NCBI RefSeq assembly: GCF_000307775.2 | Contig: NZ_KK020676.1 | Coordinates: forward strand, 209,945 to 273,944 | Direction: 5' to 3' | Length of the DNA: 64,000 nucleotides | Source: Stutzerimonas stutzeri KOS6 | GTDB lineage: Bacteria; Pseudomonadota; Gammaproteobacteria; Pseudomonadales; Pseudomonadaceae | In this document: positions 10,975 to 19,613 of the stretch, piece after piece | How the letters are laid out: every line of letters begins with the position of its first letter | Position numbering within the stretch: the stretch's first letter is position 1 | The notes under the pieces: generated by a model | Told to the model about the DNA's origin: nothing | What the model saw: the letters and a program-made list of their open reading frames with translations, nothing else | The model's database searches: none | Position numbers and translations under genes: made by a program

Positions 10975-12147
10975 TCACTCGGTGCTGGCACGCGCCGTAC
11001 CATAGGCGACGATCATCGCCAGCAGACCGCACAGGCTCATGATCGCAGCCAGCGGTATCGCGGTACCGTTGTGCAAGGCCCCCACCGCCGAGGCGGCGAT
11101 CGCCGCGATGGTGAACTGCATGCTACCGAGCAAGGCCGACGCGCTGCCGGCATTGGCACGCTGGTCGGCCATGGCGCAGGCCGTGGCGTTGGGCAACAGG
11201 CAGCCGAGGCAGGACACGCCGCAGAACAGCGGGATCAGCAGCGGCCAAAGCGCCTCGGGCTGCGCCGCCGCCACCGCCAGCAGCGCCAGCGCGCTGGCGA
11301 AGAAGACCCCCACCCAGCGCCGCACCCAGAACTCCGGCCCGCGCCAGCGCACCAGCCGCACGTTCACTTGCGCCATCAAGATGAAACCCGCCGCATTGAT
11401 GCCGAACAACCAGCCGAAGTGCTCGGGCGGCACGCCGTACAGCTCGATGAAGACGAACGGCGAGCCGGTGATGTAGGCGAACATGCCGGCCATGCACAGC
11501 GCGCCGGTCAGCACGTGGCCGATGAAGAAGCGATCACGGAACAGCCGCAGGTACTGCCCGAGCGCACCGGCCATCGGCTGGCGCGCCAGCCCCGCCGGAT
11601 AGGTTTCAGGCAGCCAGAGCGTCACCGCTATCAGACAGATGGCGCTGAACAGCGTCAGCAGGAGAAAGATCGACGGCCAACCGAACGCGGCCAGCAGCGC
11701 GCCGCCAGCCACCGGCGCGAGGATTGGCGCCAGGCCCATGACCAGCATCAGCTGCGAAAATACCTTGGCGCTGGTCATCGGGTCGCACAGGTCGCGCACC
11801 ACGGCACGCGCCATCACCATGCCGGCACAGCCACCCAGCGCCTGCACGAAGCGAATGCCGACCAGCCAGTCCATCGACGGCGCGAAGGCGCTGGCCAGCG
11901 ACGCCAGAGTGAACAGGACCACACCGATCAGCAATGGCCCGCGCCGCCCGTAACGATCTGCCAGTGGTCCATAGATCAGCTGGCCAATGGCCAACCCGAC
12001 GAAATAGGCGGCCAGCGAAAGCTGAACGTGATCCACACTGGTATCGAACGCCTCCGCCAGCTTGGGAAAGGCCGGCAGGTACATGTCGATGGCCAGGGGG
12101 CCGAACGCGCTGAGCGCGCCCAGAATGAGCAGAATTCGCAGAGACAT
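10975..12147 (-). CDS. Bcr/CflA-family multidrug efflux MFS transporter
   Basis: Major facilitator drug:H+ antiporter, 390 residues with 12 predicted membrane segments. Features are FGPLAIDMYLPAFP in the first segment, the MFS loop motif GPLADRYGRRGPLL after the second, and GMVMARAVVRDL in the fourth, all typical of Bcr/CflA. Substrates are probably drugs such as bicyclomycin or chloramphenicol, or export of small metabolites; this is not decidable here. The start is ATG 12147; a TTG lies 24 bp upstream. A TtgR-like regulator gene is divergent, with an operator-like repeat between them. Confidence 0.88.
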   Translation of the reverse strand: MSLRILLILGALSAFGPLAIDMYLPAFPKLAEAFDTSVDHVQLSLAAYFVGLAIGQLIYGPLADRYGRRGPLLIGVVLFTLASLASAFAPSMDWLVGIRFVQALGGCAGMVMARAVVRDLCDPMTSAKVFSQLMLVMGLAPILAPVAGGALLAAFGWPSIFLLLTLFSAICLIAVTLWLPETYPAGLARQPMAGALGQYLRLFRDRFFIGHVLTGALCMAGMFAYITGSPFVFIELYGVPPEHFGWLFGINAAGFILMAQVNVRLVRWRGPEFWVRRWVGVFFASALALLAVAAAQPEALWPLLIPLFCGVSCLGCLLPNATACAMADQRANAGSASALLGSMQFTIAAIAASAVGALHNGTAIPLAAIMSLCGLLAMIVAYGTARASTE

Positions 12148-12241
12148 CAGAAGCTCGCTAGCAGGGACCAAGAAGTGGCGCCGAGGTCATTGAGTGGACA
12201 TCGACCTCGCCAGAGGATTTGCGCCGAAGTGCAAGATGCTG

Positions 12242-12263
12242 TTACATACACCGCCGATTGTAA
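12242..12263. promoter_or_regulatory. TtgR-type operator between efflux gene and repressor
   Basis: TTACA at 12242-12246 and TGTAA at 12259-12263 form an inverted repeat with a 12-bp spacer. As I recall it, the Pseudomonas putida TtgR operator has the same arms and the same spacer length. It lies about 95 bp from the MFS start and 90 bp from the repressor start, in the divergent intergenic region. Confidence 0.6.
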
Positions 12264-12352
12264 ACACGCATCGCGACGAGATGCGCCGTTACACGGCCGC
12301 CCTCCATCGCTGCTGGACGCCCGAAGCAGCCGCTATCTGCCTGAATCTGCCC

Positions 12353-13000
12353 ATGCGCCGAACCAAAGAAGAAGCCGAGAAGACCCGTATCGCCATCCTC
12401 GCCTCTGCCGAGCGACTGTTTCTGGACAAGGGGGTGGCCCACACCAGCCTCGACCAGATCGCCCGAGACGCTGGCGTGACGCGCGGGGCCGTGTACTGGC
12501 ATTTTCAGAACAAGGCGCACCTGTTCCACGAGATGCTCAACCAGATTCGTCTGCCGCCCGAACAAATGAACGAACGGCTGTGCAGCTGCGATCAAGAGCA
12601 GTCGCTGGAGGCGCTGATCGCCTTGCGCAACCTGATGGTCGAGGCCATCAGCACGTTGGCCAGCAACGAGCAGAGGCGCCGGATATTCACCATCCTGCTG
12701 CACAAATGCGAATTCACCGAAGAACTGCGCGAAGCCGAAGAGCGTCACCACGCATTCATCAACCAGTTCATCGATCTGTGCGAAAGCCTGCTGCGCAACG
12801 CGTCTGTCTGCCTGCGCCCGGGCGTCACGCCGCGCCTCGCCGCGCTGTCGCTGCACGCCCTGGTGGTGGGATTGTTCACCGACTGGACGCGCGACACCGA
12901 ACTGTTCGCCCCGGAAGCCGACACCAAGGCGCTGATCGACCCGCTGTTCCGCGGACTGGTCCGCGACTGGCCGGACGATCCCGACCAGCCTGCCGCGTGA
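12353..13000 (+). CDS. TtgR/AcrR-like TetR-family efflux repressor
   Basis: TetR-family repressor of 215 residues. The N-terminus MRRTKEEAEKTR and the HTH VTRGAVYWHFQNKAHLF match TtgR/AcrR/NalC-type repressors of multidrug pumps (about 210 residues). The C-terminal domain has the LLHKCEF and TDWTRD segments of that group. TtgR normally sits beside ttgABC RND genes. Here no RND operon is present; the divergent neighbour is an MFS pump. The ATG at 12353 is used since MRRTKEEA is the family start; the frame is open back to 12194. Confidence 0.85.
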   Translation: MRRTKEEAEKTRIAILASAERLFLDKGVAHTSLDQIARDAGVTRGAVYWHFQNKAHLFHEMLNQIRLPPEQMNERLCSCDQEQSLEALIALRNLMVEAISTLASNEQRRRIFTILLHKCEFTEELREAEERHHAFINQFIDLCESLLRNASVCLRPGVTPRLAALSLHALVVGLFTDWTRDTELFAPEADTKALIDPLFRGLVRDWPDDPDQPAA

Positions 13001-13004
13001 GCCA

Positions 13005-13196
13005 TCAGCTCACCTGATAACCCTCTTCGCTGATCGCCTCGCGAATCGCCTGCTCGCTGGCGCTGCTCTGCACCCGCACCGTTCCGGCCGCCAAGTCCAC
13101 CTGCACCTGCGCCTGCGGGTCCAGCGCCCGGATGGCCTGGGTGACCGCACGCTCGCAGTGGCTGCAGGTCATTCCGCTCACCTTGAATACTTGCAT
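13005..13196 (-). CDS. copZ: CopZ-like copper chaperone
   Basis: Single heavy-metal-associated domain of 63 residues. The Cu(I) site is GMTCSHC (C10 and C13), and the fold ends with EAISEEGYQVS. It is a cytosolic chaperone that passes Cu(I) to CopA and CueR. ATG 13196 follows AGGAGAG. It is divergent from copA, with its own CueR-type promoter. Confidence 0.93.
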   Translation of the reverse strand: MQVFKVSGMTCSHCERAVTQAIRALDPQAQVQVDLAAGTVRVQSSASEQAIREAISEEGYQVS

Positions 13197-13226
13197 CGTC
13201 GCTCTCCTCGTCTGGTGGAGGCGCCG

Positions 13227-13257
13227 ATTCTCGGGCTTGCCACCCGGGCAAGGTCAA
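13227..13257 (-). promoter_or_regulatory. CueR-type promoter of copZ
   Basis: Reading the minus strand: -35 TTGACC (13257-13252), a 19-bp spacer containing the inverted repeat CTTGCC/GGCAAG, and -10 GAGAAT (13232-13227). A 19-bp spacer with a dyad is the hallmark of MerR-family promoters that the metal-loaded activator untwists. Confidence 0.75.
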
Positions 13258-13283
13258 GGCACCCGCTGTCGCAGGTCATGGTG

Positions 13284-13314
13284 TTGACCTTGCCATAGGG
13301 TTAAGGTCGATCCT
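13284..13314 (+). promoter_or_regulatory. CueR-type promoter of copA
   Basis: -35 TTGACC (13284-13289), a 19-bp spacer with the dyad GACCTT/AAGGTC (13286-13308), and a weak -10 GATCCT (13309-13314), 31 bp before the copA ATG. The dyad matches the CueR consensus ACCTT-N11-AAGGT in Pseudomonas copper promoters. Confidence 0.75.
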
Positions 13315-13344
13315 GCAGCCATCGCAATCCGAGGAGTCACTGCC

Positions 13345-15723
13345 ATGTCCAGCGCCACCCATACGCTGCCGGTCAGCGGTATGACCTGCGCCAGCTGCGC
13401 CGGCCGCGTCGAGCGCGCTCTGCTCAAGGTGCCCGGTGTCGCCGCAGCCAGCGTCAATCTCGCCAACGAACAGGTGCGTATCGAAGGCGATGATCTGGGC
13501 GTGGCGACGCTGATCGAGGCCGTGGTAAAGGCCGGCTACGGCGTACCGCTGCAGAGCATCGAGCTGAACATCGAGGGCATGACCTGCGCCAGCTGCGTCG
13601 GCCGGGTCGAGCGCGCCCTGCTCAAGGTGCCCGGCGTGCGCAACGCGGCGGTGAACCTGGCCAGCGAGCGCGCGCATGTCGAAACGATCGGCACGCCGGA
13701 CCCCGGTGTGCTGATCCAGGCAGTCGAGGCCGCCGGCTACAAGGCGAGCGCCGGCGACCAGCAGCGCCCCGCACAGGATGCCGAACGACGCCTGCAGCGC
13801 GAACGCTGGGCGGTGATCGCGGCCCTGCTGCTGGCCGCCCCGCTGGTGCTGCCGATGTTCGCCGAGCTGTTCGGCGGCCACTGGATGCTGCCGGCGTGGA
13901 TTCAGTTCCTGCTCGCCACGCCGGTGCAATTCATTCTCGGCGCGCGCTTCTACGTCGCCGGCTGGAAGGCGGTGCGCGCCGGTGCCGGCAACATGGACCT
14001 GTTGGTCGCCATCGGCACCAGCGCCGGTTACGGCCTGAGCCTCTATCAATGGTGGGCGACGCCGGCCGGGCAGATGCCGCACCTGTATTTCGAGGCCTCG
14101 GCGGTGGTGATTGCCCTGGTGCTGCTGGGCAAGTACCTGGAGAGCCGCGCCAAGCGCCAGACCAGCGCGGCGATCCGCGCACTCGAAGCCTTGCGCCCGG
14201 ACCGCGCGACACGGGTGATCGACGGCCGCGAGGAAGACGTCGCCATCGCCGCGCTACGCCTGGACGACCTGGTGCTGGTCAAGCCCGGCGAGCGTTTCCC
14301 GGTGGATGGCGAGGTGGTCGAGGGCGAAAGCCAGGCCGACGAAGCGCTGATCAGCGGTGAGAGCCTGCCGGTGAACAAGGCGCCGGGCGATCGCATCACC
14401 GGCGGCGCGATCAATGGCGAAGGACGGCTGCTGGTGCGCACCACCGCGCTCGGCGGCGAGACCGTGCTGGCGCGCATCATCCGCCTGGTGGAAGACGCCC
14501 AGGCGGCCAAGGCGCCGATCCAGAAGCTGGTGGACAAGGTCAGCCAGGTGTTCGTCCCGGCCGTGCTGGTGATCGCCGTGTTCACGCTGATCGGCTGGCT
14601 GCTCAATGGTGCGCCGGCCGAGGTTGCGCTGATCAATGCCGTAGCCGTGCTGGTGATTGCCTGTCCCTGTGCCCTCGGCCTGGCGACACCGGCGGCTATC
14701 ATGGCGGGCACTGGCGTGGCGGCGCGCCACGGCATTCTGATCAAGGACGCCGAGGCGCTGGAAGTCGCCCATGCGGTCACGGCCGTGGCCTTCGACAAGA
14801 CCGGCACGCTCACCTCGGGCAAGCCGCAGATCATTCATCTGCATGCCGTGGACGGCGACGATGCACGGATACTGCGCCTGGCCGGTGCCCTGCAGCGCGG
14901 CAGTGAACACCCGCTGGCGCGCGCCGTGCTGGAGCGCTGCGAAGCCGATGGCATCGTGGTGCCGGATGTGCAGAAGAGCCAGGCCCTGAGCGGCCGCGGC
15001 ATCGCCGGGACGCTGGACGGTCAGCAGTTGGCGCTGGGCAACCGGCGCATGCTCGAGGAGTACGGGCTGCAGCCCGGCGATCTGCTGGAAACCGCCCAGC
15101 GCTGGGAGACCGAAGGCCGCACGCTCTCCTGGCTGGTGGAAAGCGCACCACAGCCACGCATTCTCGGCCTGTTCGCCTTCGGCGACAGCCTCAAGGACGG
15201 CGCCGCGGCGGCGATTGCCGCACTGGCCGCACGGCATATCCGCAGCCACCTGATCACCGGCGACAACCGCGGCAGCGCCGGTGTGGTGGCCGAGGCGCTG
15301 CAGATCGACGACGTGCACGCCGAAGTGCTGCCGGCGGACAAGGCCGCCACCGTGGCGGATCTGAAAAAGGGCGGCGCCGTGGTGGCGATGGTCGGCGACG
15401 GTATCAACGACGCACCGGCACTGGCCGCGGCGGATGTCGGCATCGCCATGGGCGGCGGTACCGACGTGGCCATGCACGCCGCCGGCATCACCCTGATGCG
15501 CGGCGATCCGCGCCTGGTGCCGGCGGCGCTGGAGATCAGCCGGCGCACTTACCGCAAGATCCAGCAAAACCTGTTCTGGGCCTTCATCTACAACCTGGTG
15601 GGCATTCCGCTCGCCGCCTTCGGCTTTCTCAGCCCGGTGGTGGCCGGTGCGGCAATGGCCCTGTCGAGCGTCAGCGTGGTGAGCAACGCCCTGCTGCTGC
15701 GTTCCTGGAAACCGGAAGAATGA
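13345..15723 (+). CDS. copA: CopA/CueA, Cu(I)-exporting P1B-ATPase
   Basis: P1B-1 ATPase of 792 residues. Two N-terminal metal domains carry GMTCAS-C motifs (near 13-19 and 81-87). The membrane part has the ion-binding CPC motif in [12 protein letters not shown]. The phosphorylation site is DKTGTLTSG, the nucleotide domain has the SEHPLA histidine, and the hinge is [12 protein letters not shown]. It pumps Cu(I) from cytoplasm to periplasm. copZ is divergent upstream and the regulator cueR follows 13 bp downstream, giving a complete detoxification unit. Confidence 0.97.
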   Translation: MSSATHTLPVSGMTCASCAGRVERALLKVPGVAAASVNLANEQVRIEGDDLGVATLIEAVVKAGYGVPLQSIELNIEGMTCASCVGRVERALLKVPGVRNAAVNLASERAHVETIGTPDPGVLIQAVEAAGYKASAGDQQRPAQDAERRLQRERWAVIAALLLAAPLVLPMFAELFGGHWMLPAWIQFLLATPVQFILGARFYVAGWKAVRAGAGNMDLLVAIGTSAGYGLSLYQWWATPAGQMPHLYFEASAVVIALVLLGKYLESRAKRQTSAAIRALEALRPDRATRVIDGREEDVAIAALRLDDLVLVKPGERFPVDGEVVEGESQADEALISGESLPVNKAPGDRITGGAINGEGRLLVRTTALGGETVLARIIRLVEDAQAAKAPIQKLVDKVSQVFVPAVLVIAVFTLIGWLLNGAPAEVALINAVAVLVIACPCALGLATPAAIMAGTGVAARHGILIKDAEALEVAHAVTAVAFDKTGTLTSGKPQIIHLHAVDGDDARILRLAGALQRGSEHPLARAVLERCEADGIVVPDVQKSQALSGRGIAGTLDGQQLALGNRRMLEEYGLQPGDLLETAQRWETEGRTLSWLVESAPQPRILGLFAFGDSLKDGAAAAIAALAARHIRSHLITGDNRGSAGVVAEALQIDDVHAEVLPADKAATVADLKKGGAVVAMVGDGINDAPALAAADVGIAMGGGTDVAMHAAGITLMRGDPRLVPAALEISRRTYRKIQQNLFWAFIYNLVGIPLAAFGFLSPVVAGAAMALSSVSVVSNALLLRSWKPEE

Positions 15724-15736
15724 TCGGGAGCACGCC

Positions 15737-16174
15737 ATGAACATCGGTCAGGCCGCCAAGCACAGCGGCCTCACGGCGAAGATGATCCGCTACTACGAAT
15801 CCATCGGCCTGCTCACGCCTGCCGGGCGCAGCGCCAATGGCTATCGCCACTACAACGAGCGCGACCTGCATCAGCTGGCCTTTATCCGCCGCGCCCGCGA
15901 CCTGGGCTTTTCCCTGGAGGAAGTCGGCAAACTGCTGGCGCTGTGGCAGGACCGCCAGCGCGCCAGCGCCGACGTGAAGGCCCTGGCCGGCGCGCATATA
16001 GACGAGCTGAACCGCAAGATCGAGGAGCTGGTTGGACTGCGCGACACCCTGCAGGCTCTGGTCGATCACTGCCAGGGCGATGAGCGGCCGGACTGCCCGA
16101 TCCTGCAGGGCATCGAAAGCGGCTGCTGTGCGACCCGGTCCAAGTCCCTCGTTTTGCCCGCGGAAGCGGACTAA
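15737..16174 (+). CDS. cueR: CueR, Cu(I)-responsive MerR-family activator
   Basis: MerR-family regulator of 145 residues. The N-terminal winged HTH reads MNIGQAAKHSGLTAKMIRYY, and a long dimerisation helix follows. The Cu(I)-binding pair is C-x7-C in the segment HCQGDERPDCPI, as in E. coli C112 and C120. It should activate the copZ and copA promoters mapped at 13227-13314. The C-terminus is slightly longer than in E. coli and includes another CC pair. The stop codon TAA (16172-16174) is the left target repeat of a MITE-like element, so insertion happened exactly at the gene end. Confidence 0.95.
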   Translation: MNIGQAAKHSGLTAKMIRYYESIGLLTPAGRSANGYRHYNERDLHQLAFIRRARDLGFSLEEVGKLLALWQDRQRASADVKALAGAHIDELNRKIEELVGLRDTLQALVDHCQGDERPDCPILQGIESGCCATRSKSLVLPAEAD

Positions 16175-16314
16175 GGCTCTGTACGAAAAGTGCCTGCGCT
16201 CGGTGATGCTTCGTTAAAAACGGGTTCGGAATGCTCATTTACAGCACGTAAACTCCGCTTCCTCACCCGTTTTGCCTCGCCTGACCTTCGCTCGACGACT
16301 TTTCGTACAGAACC
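16175..16314. mobile_element. 140-bp MITE-like element
   Basis: Terminal inverted repeats: the left end GGCTCTGTACGAAAAGT pairs with the right end ACTTTTCGTACAGAACC, 16 of 17 bases. The flanks are direct repeats of TAA (16172-16174 and 16315-16317), consistent with a short target duplication. The inside has no ORF but contains a further inverted pair (ACGGGT near 16220, ACCCGT near 16265). The ends resemble those of IS5-type elements, so it is probably a non-autonomous derivative mobilised by a transposase elsewhere in the genome. Confidence 0.75.
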
Positions 16315-16495
16315 TAAGGCTGACCGGAACGCCGTGGCCTGGCGCAGCGGAGGCACGCCCGCGATGCAGCGGAGCATGCCGCCGTCGGCGGGTGATCGGG
16401 ACGGGGATCGGCTACAGTCGATGCCGAGCCGTTTCCGGCCAGGGCGGGATTGTCAAGAGCACCGCGAGGCAGTCCATGCCTCAGGGTGCAGAGCG
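16315..16495. other. Spacer between the MITE and the ferritin gene
   Basis: GC-rich, no gene or clear signal seen. It carries the convergent 3' ends of cueR and the bacterioferritin-like gene. Confidence 0.4.
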
Positions 16496-16963
16496 TCAGC
16501 CGGCCTGCGACTGCAGGTAGTTCTGCAAGCCGATGCGGTCGATCAGGCCCAGTTGCTGCTCCAGCCAGTACGCGTGGTCTTCCTCGGTGTCGTGCAGTTG
16601 CAAGGCCAAGAGGTCGCGGGTCTGGTAGTCACCGTGCTGCTCGGCCAGGGCGATGCCCTGAGCCAGCGCGGCGCGCACCTTGTATTCCAGCGCCAGGTCG
16701 TTGCGCAGCATGTCCGGCACGCTGTGCCCGGGATTGATCGGCTCCGGCGTCATGTCCGGCGTGCCTTCGAGAAAGAGGATGCGCTGCAGCAGGGCATCGG
16801 CGTGCTGCGTCTCTTCTTCCATTTCGTGGTTGATGCGCTCGTAGAGCTTGGAAAAACCCCAGTCGGCATACATCCGCGAGTGCAGGAAATACTGATCGCG
16901 TGCCGCCAACTCGCCGCGCAACAGCTCCTTCAGATAGTCGATTACCGGTGCCTGGCCTTGCAT
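16496..16963 (-). CDS. Bacterioferritin-family iron-storage protein lacking the haem Met
   Basis: Ferritin-like four-helix protein, 155 residues. The ferroxidase ligands are visible as E18, E51 and H54, with later acidic and His ligands in LALEY and TEEDHAYW. The residue equivalent to the haem-ligating Met52 of E. coli Bfr is Thr (EEETQH). This agrees with the FtnA (formerly BfrA) type of Pseudomonas rather than haem-binding BfrB. It would oxidise and store iron. ATG 16963 is used, preceded by GGGGAA; the upstream 40 residues of the open frame are not family-like. Confidence 0.88.
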   Translation of the reverse strand: MQGQAPVIDYLKELLRGELAARDQYFLHSRMYADWGFSKLYERINHEMEEETQHADALLQRILFLEGTPDMTPEPINPGHSVPDMLRNDLALEYKVRAALAQGIALAEQHGDYQTRDLLALQLHDTEEDHAYWLEQQLGLIDRIGLQNYLQSQAG

Positions 16964-17178
16964 TGTGTATTCCCCATGACTGATGCGCCCTTTACCACGG
17001 CAAGCTTCCGCGCTGAGCCTGCGGTGGTCAAGCACTGCAGCGCCGCAGGCGCACAAGGCAAGCCTGGCAAAGGCGGCATCCAAAGCGACCCACCGCTGGC
17101 GCTACACGCCTCGCGTCCGCCACTCGATCTCCGGACAAGCAGCACGTGCAGCCCCGTCCCGGAGCTGCACGCCGACAT

Positions 17179-18069
17179 TCAGCCCCGCATCCAGGGCGGT
17201 TCCGGCGGCTCGTCCTGCGGTGCGTCGTCGGCACTGCGCAAGGCATCCCGGCGCGCCTGTTCGGCCAGCGTCGCCTTGATCTCGCGCATCACCGCATCGA
17301 TGTCCGCTGCATCCTCCGGCTCGGCGAACTGCCCGGTCAGCTCGGTATCCGTCGTCAGCTTGCCCTGCTCGTACAGTGCCCACATCTCCTTGGCATAGCG
17401 GGTGAACCTGAGCTCCGGCGCGAAGCGACCGAAATAGGCCGACATGTTGCCGACATCGCGCTCAAGCATTTCGAAGGCGTGGTTGTTGCCGGCCGCATCC
17501 ACCGCCTGCGGCAGGTCGATGATCACCGGGCCATGCTCGTCGAGCAGCACGTTGAATTCGGACAGGTCGCCATGCACCAGGCCCGCACAGAGCATCTTGA
17601 CCACTTCGTGAATCATGAACGCATGGAATTCGCGGGCATCATCGGGATGCAGTTCGACGTCGTTGAGCCGCGGCGCCGCGTCACCGTCCTCGCCAGCGAT
17701 CATCTCCATCAGCAGCACGCCGTCGAGAAAGTCGTAGGGTTTGGGCACCCGCACGCCGGCATCGGCCAGCCGGAACAGAGCGGCAACCTCGGCGTTCTGC
17801 CAGTTTTCTTCCTTTTCCTTGCGCCCGTGCTTGGAGCCCTTGGCCATGGCACGGGCGTCGCGGCTGCTACGCACCTTGCGGCCTTCCTGGTATTTCACGG
17901 CCTGGCGGAAGCTGCGCTTGTTGGCTTCCTTGTAGACCTTGGCGCAGCGCAGCTCGTCGCCGCAGCGCACCACGTATACCGCTGCTTCCTTGCCGCTCAT
18001 CAGCGGCCGCAGCACCTCGTCGATCAGGCCATCCTCGATCAGCGGTTCGAGTCGTTTAGGCGTTTTCAT
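17179..18069 (-). CDS. RIO-type serine/threonine protein kinase
   Basis: RIO-family atypical kinase, 296 residues. ATP-site segments are MSGKEAAVYVV and RCAKVYKE; the catalytic loop is HGDLSEFNVLL, and the metal-binding Asp is in VIIDLPQAVD. The C-terminal tail is acidic and proline-rich. Resembles, from memory, P. aeruginosa PA4780. Substrates in bacteria are unknown; links to stress or ribosomes are extrapolated from eukaryotic Rio1. The ATG at 18069 fits the family N-terminus MKTPKRLEPL. Confidence 0.88.
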   Translation of the reverse strand: MKTPKRLEPLIEDGLIDEVLRPLMSGKEAAVYVVRCGDELRCAKVYKEANKRSFRQAVKYQEGRKVRSSRDARAMAKGSKHGRKEKEENWQNAEVAALFRLADAGVRVPKPYDFLDGVLLMEMIAGEDGDAAPRLNDVELHPDDAREFHAFMIHEVVKMLCAGLVHGDLSEFNVLLDEHGPVIIDLPQAVDAAGNNHAFEMLERDVGNMSAYFGRFAPELRFTRYAKEMWALYEQGKLTTDTELTGQFAEPEDAADIDAVMREIKATLAEQARRDALRSADDAPQDEPPEPPWMRG

Positions 18070-18227
18070 CAGCGGCTTGCAGGTCCTTCTCGGTCAGGGC
18101 GGAGCTGCAGGTTACGGCAATCGCCAGCCGGCTTCCATTCTCCCCATCGGGTTTGAAAGCACGCTTTGGATTGGCGCACAGTCCACTCAGGGCCGACAAT
18201 CGCCCCATCAGCCCCTGGAGCACCGAC

Positions 18228-19268
18228 ATGCTCGATGAAGACCGCTGCTGGCAAGCGCTTTGCGAACGCGATGCCACCTTCGACGGCCGCTTCGTGTTCG
18301 CCGTGCACTCGACCGGCATATTCTGCCGCCCGAGCTGCCCGGCCCGACGGCCGGGACGAGATCGGGTCAGCTTCTACGCCAATGCCGCTGCGGCCGAGGC
18401 CGCCGGCTTCCGCCCCTGCCGGCGCTGTTCGCCGCTGGGACAGAGTTCGCACCAGCAGCTGGATGCACTGGTTGTCGCGGCCTGCCGCTTGCTCGACGAG
18501 GCCGAGGCGCCACTACCGTTGCAGCAATTGGCGGCGCGTATCGGCCTGTCGCCGACTTACCTGTCAAAGGCCTTCAAGGCCCGCACCGGTCTGAGCCCAC
18601 GCGCCTGGGCGGTGGCACGACGCCGCGAGCGACTGGAGGCCTGCCTGCCCACGGCCGACTCGGTACTGGATGCGGCCCTGGCCGCCGGCTACTCCGGCAC
18701 CCGCGCGCCTTACGCCGAGACGCCGTCGCTGACGCCGGCCCAGCGGCGCCGCAAGGGTGCCGGCGAACAGTTGCGCTACGCGCTGGCACCCTGCCCCCTC
18801 GGCCTGCTGCTGATCGCCAGCAGTGACAAGGGCGTCTGCGCGCTGCTGTTCGGTGACGACGAAGCGACTCTTGAACAAGAACTGCACTCACGCTTTGCTG
18901 CGGCGCAGCTCGAGCGGGATCAGCCGGGCCTGGGCGATTGGCTGCAGGCAGTGGTCAGGCAACTGGAGGAACCGCAGCGCGCCGCCCAACTGCCGCTGGA
19001 TGTGCGCGGCACGGCGTTCCAGCAACGTGTCTGGCAGGCGCTGCAGCAGATTCCGGCAGGCGAGACGCGGCGTTATGGCGAGCTGGCAGCATCCCTCGGT
19101 AGCCATCCCCGTGCGGTGGCGCGGGCCTGCGCCAGCAACCCCATTGGGTTGCTGATACCCTGCCACCGCGTGGTCGGCAGCCAGCAGGCATTGACCGGCT
19201 ATCGCTGGGGGCTGGCGCGCAAGGCGGCATTGCTGGAGCACGAGGCGGACGGCAAAGCGGGAGCCTGA
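18228..19268 (+). CDS. ada: Ada, methylphosphotriester and O6-methylguanine DNA repair protein
   Basis: Bifunctional repair protein and activator, 346 residues. The N-terminal zinc and methyl-acceptor cysteines are C33, C37, C64 and C67, with the same spacing as E. coli C38, C42, C69 and C72. An AraC-type HTH follows (about 80-180), then the methyltransferase domain with acceptor C312 in IPCHRV. On taking a methyl at the N-terminal Cys it should activate its own gene. ATG 18228 follows GGAG. The HTH second half looks shortened (GYSGTRAPYAETPSLTP), but the order of domains is intact. Confidence 0.92.
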   Translation: MLDEDRCWQALCERDATFDGRFVFAVHSTGIFCRPSCPARRPGRDRVSFYANAAAAEAAGFRPCRRCSPLGQSSHQQLDALVVAACRLLDEAEAPLPLQQLAARIGLSPTYLSKAFKARTGLSPRAWAVARRRERLEACLPTADSVLDAALAAGYSGTRAPYAETPSLTPAQRRRKGAGEQLRYALAPCPLGLLLIASSDKGVCALLFGDDEATLEQELHSRFAAAQLERDQPGLGDWLQAVVRQLEEPQRAAQLPLDVRGTAFQQRVWQALQQIPAGETRRYGELAASLGSHPRAVARACASNPIGLLIPCHRVVGSQQALTGYRWGLARKAALLEHEADGKAGA

Positions 19269-19319
19269 GCGAATTTCGGCGGTCGGATATAGCATCACCA
19301 CCAACTGCCGGAGCCCGCC

Positions 19320-19562
19320 ATGAGCGAATTGAAGCCCTATCGCATCCACTACCGCATCAATGGCGAACCGGCATCGCTGCTGATGAGCTCGTTCGAACTG
19401 CCCAGCCTGGAGCAGGCCGAACTGGAGATTCTGCTACAGCATGTCCGCGAACCGCGCGCCGCTGTCGATGCACCCTGGGAGAATCCGGTTCGTCCCAGCG
19501 AAGCGAGTCGCCTGGCGGAACTTGGTGTCAGCGATATCCAGATCGAAGAGGAAAGCCGCTAA
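19320..19562 (+). CDS. Conserved small protein, 80 residues
   Basis: Cytosolic, acidic at the C-terminus (GVSDIQIEEESR). The segment YRIHYRINGEPASLL could start a small beta domain. A purine-rich GGAG lies upstream of the ATG. No family name is recognised. It sits 51 bp after ada and 51 bp before tatD in the same direction, so it may share a transcript with tatD. Confidence 0.65.
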   Translation: MSELKPYRIHYRINGEPASLLMSSFELPSLEQAELEILLQHVREPRAAVDAPWENPVRPSEASRLAELGVSDIQIEEESR

Positions 19563-19613
19563 CTCCGGCTGGCATTGCCGCCCCGTCCACCACTGATCGT
19601 ACGGAGTCTGCTC

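Noticed and set aside
10855-13017. A 720-codon open frame on the plus strand
   Set aside because: It runs antisense through the MFS gene and out of frame over the TetR gene. Its product is rich in Arg, Gln and His, the usual mirror of GC-rich coding DNA, and has no family features.
16190-17398. A 402-codon plus-strand open frame starting inside the MITE
   Set aside because: It crosses the MITE, a spacer and the antisense of the ferritin and RIO kinase genes. No conserved protein is seen.
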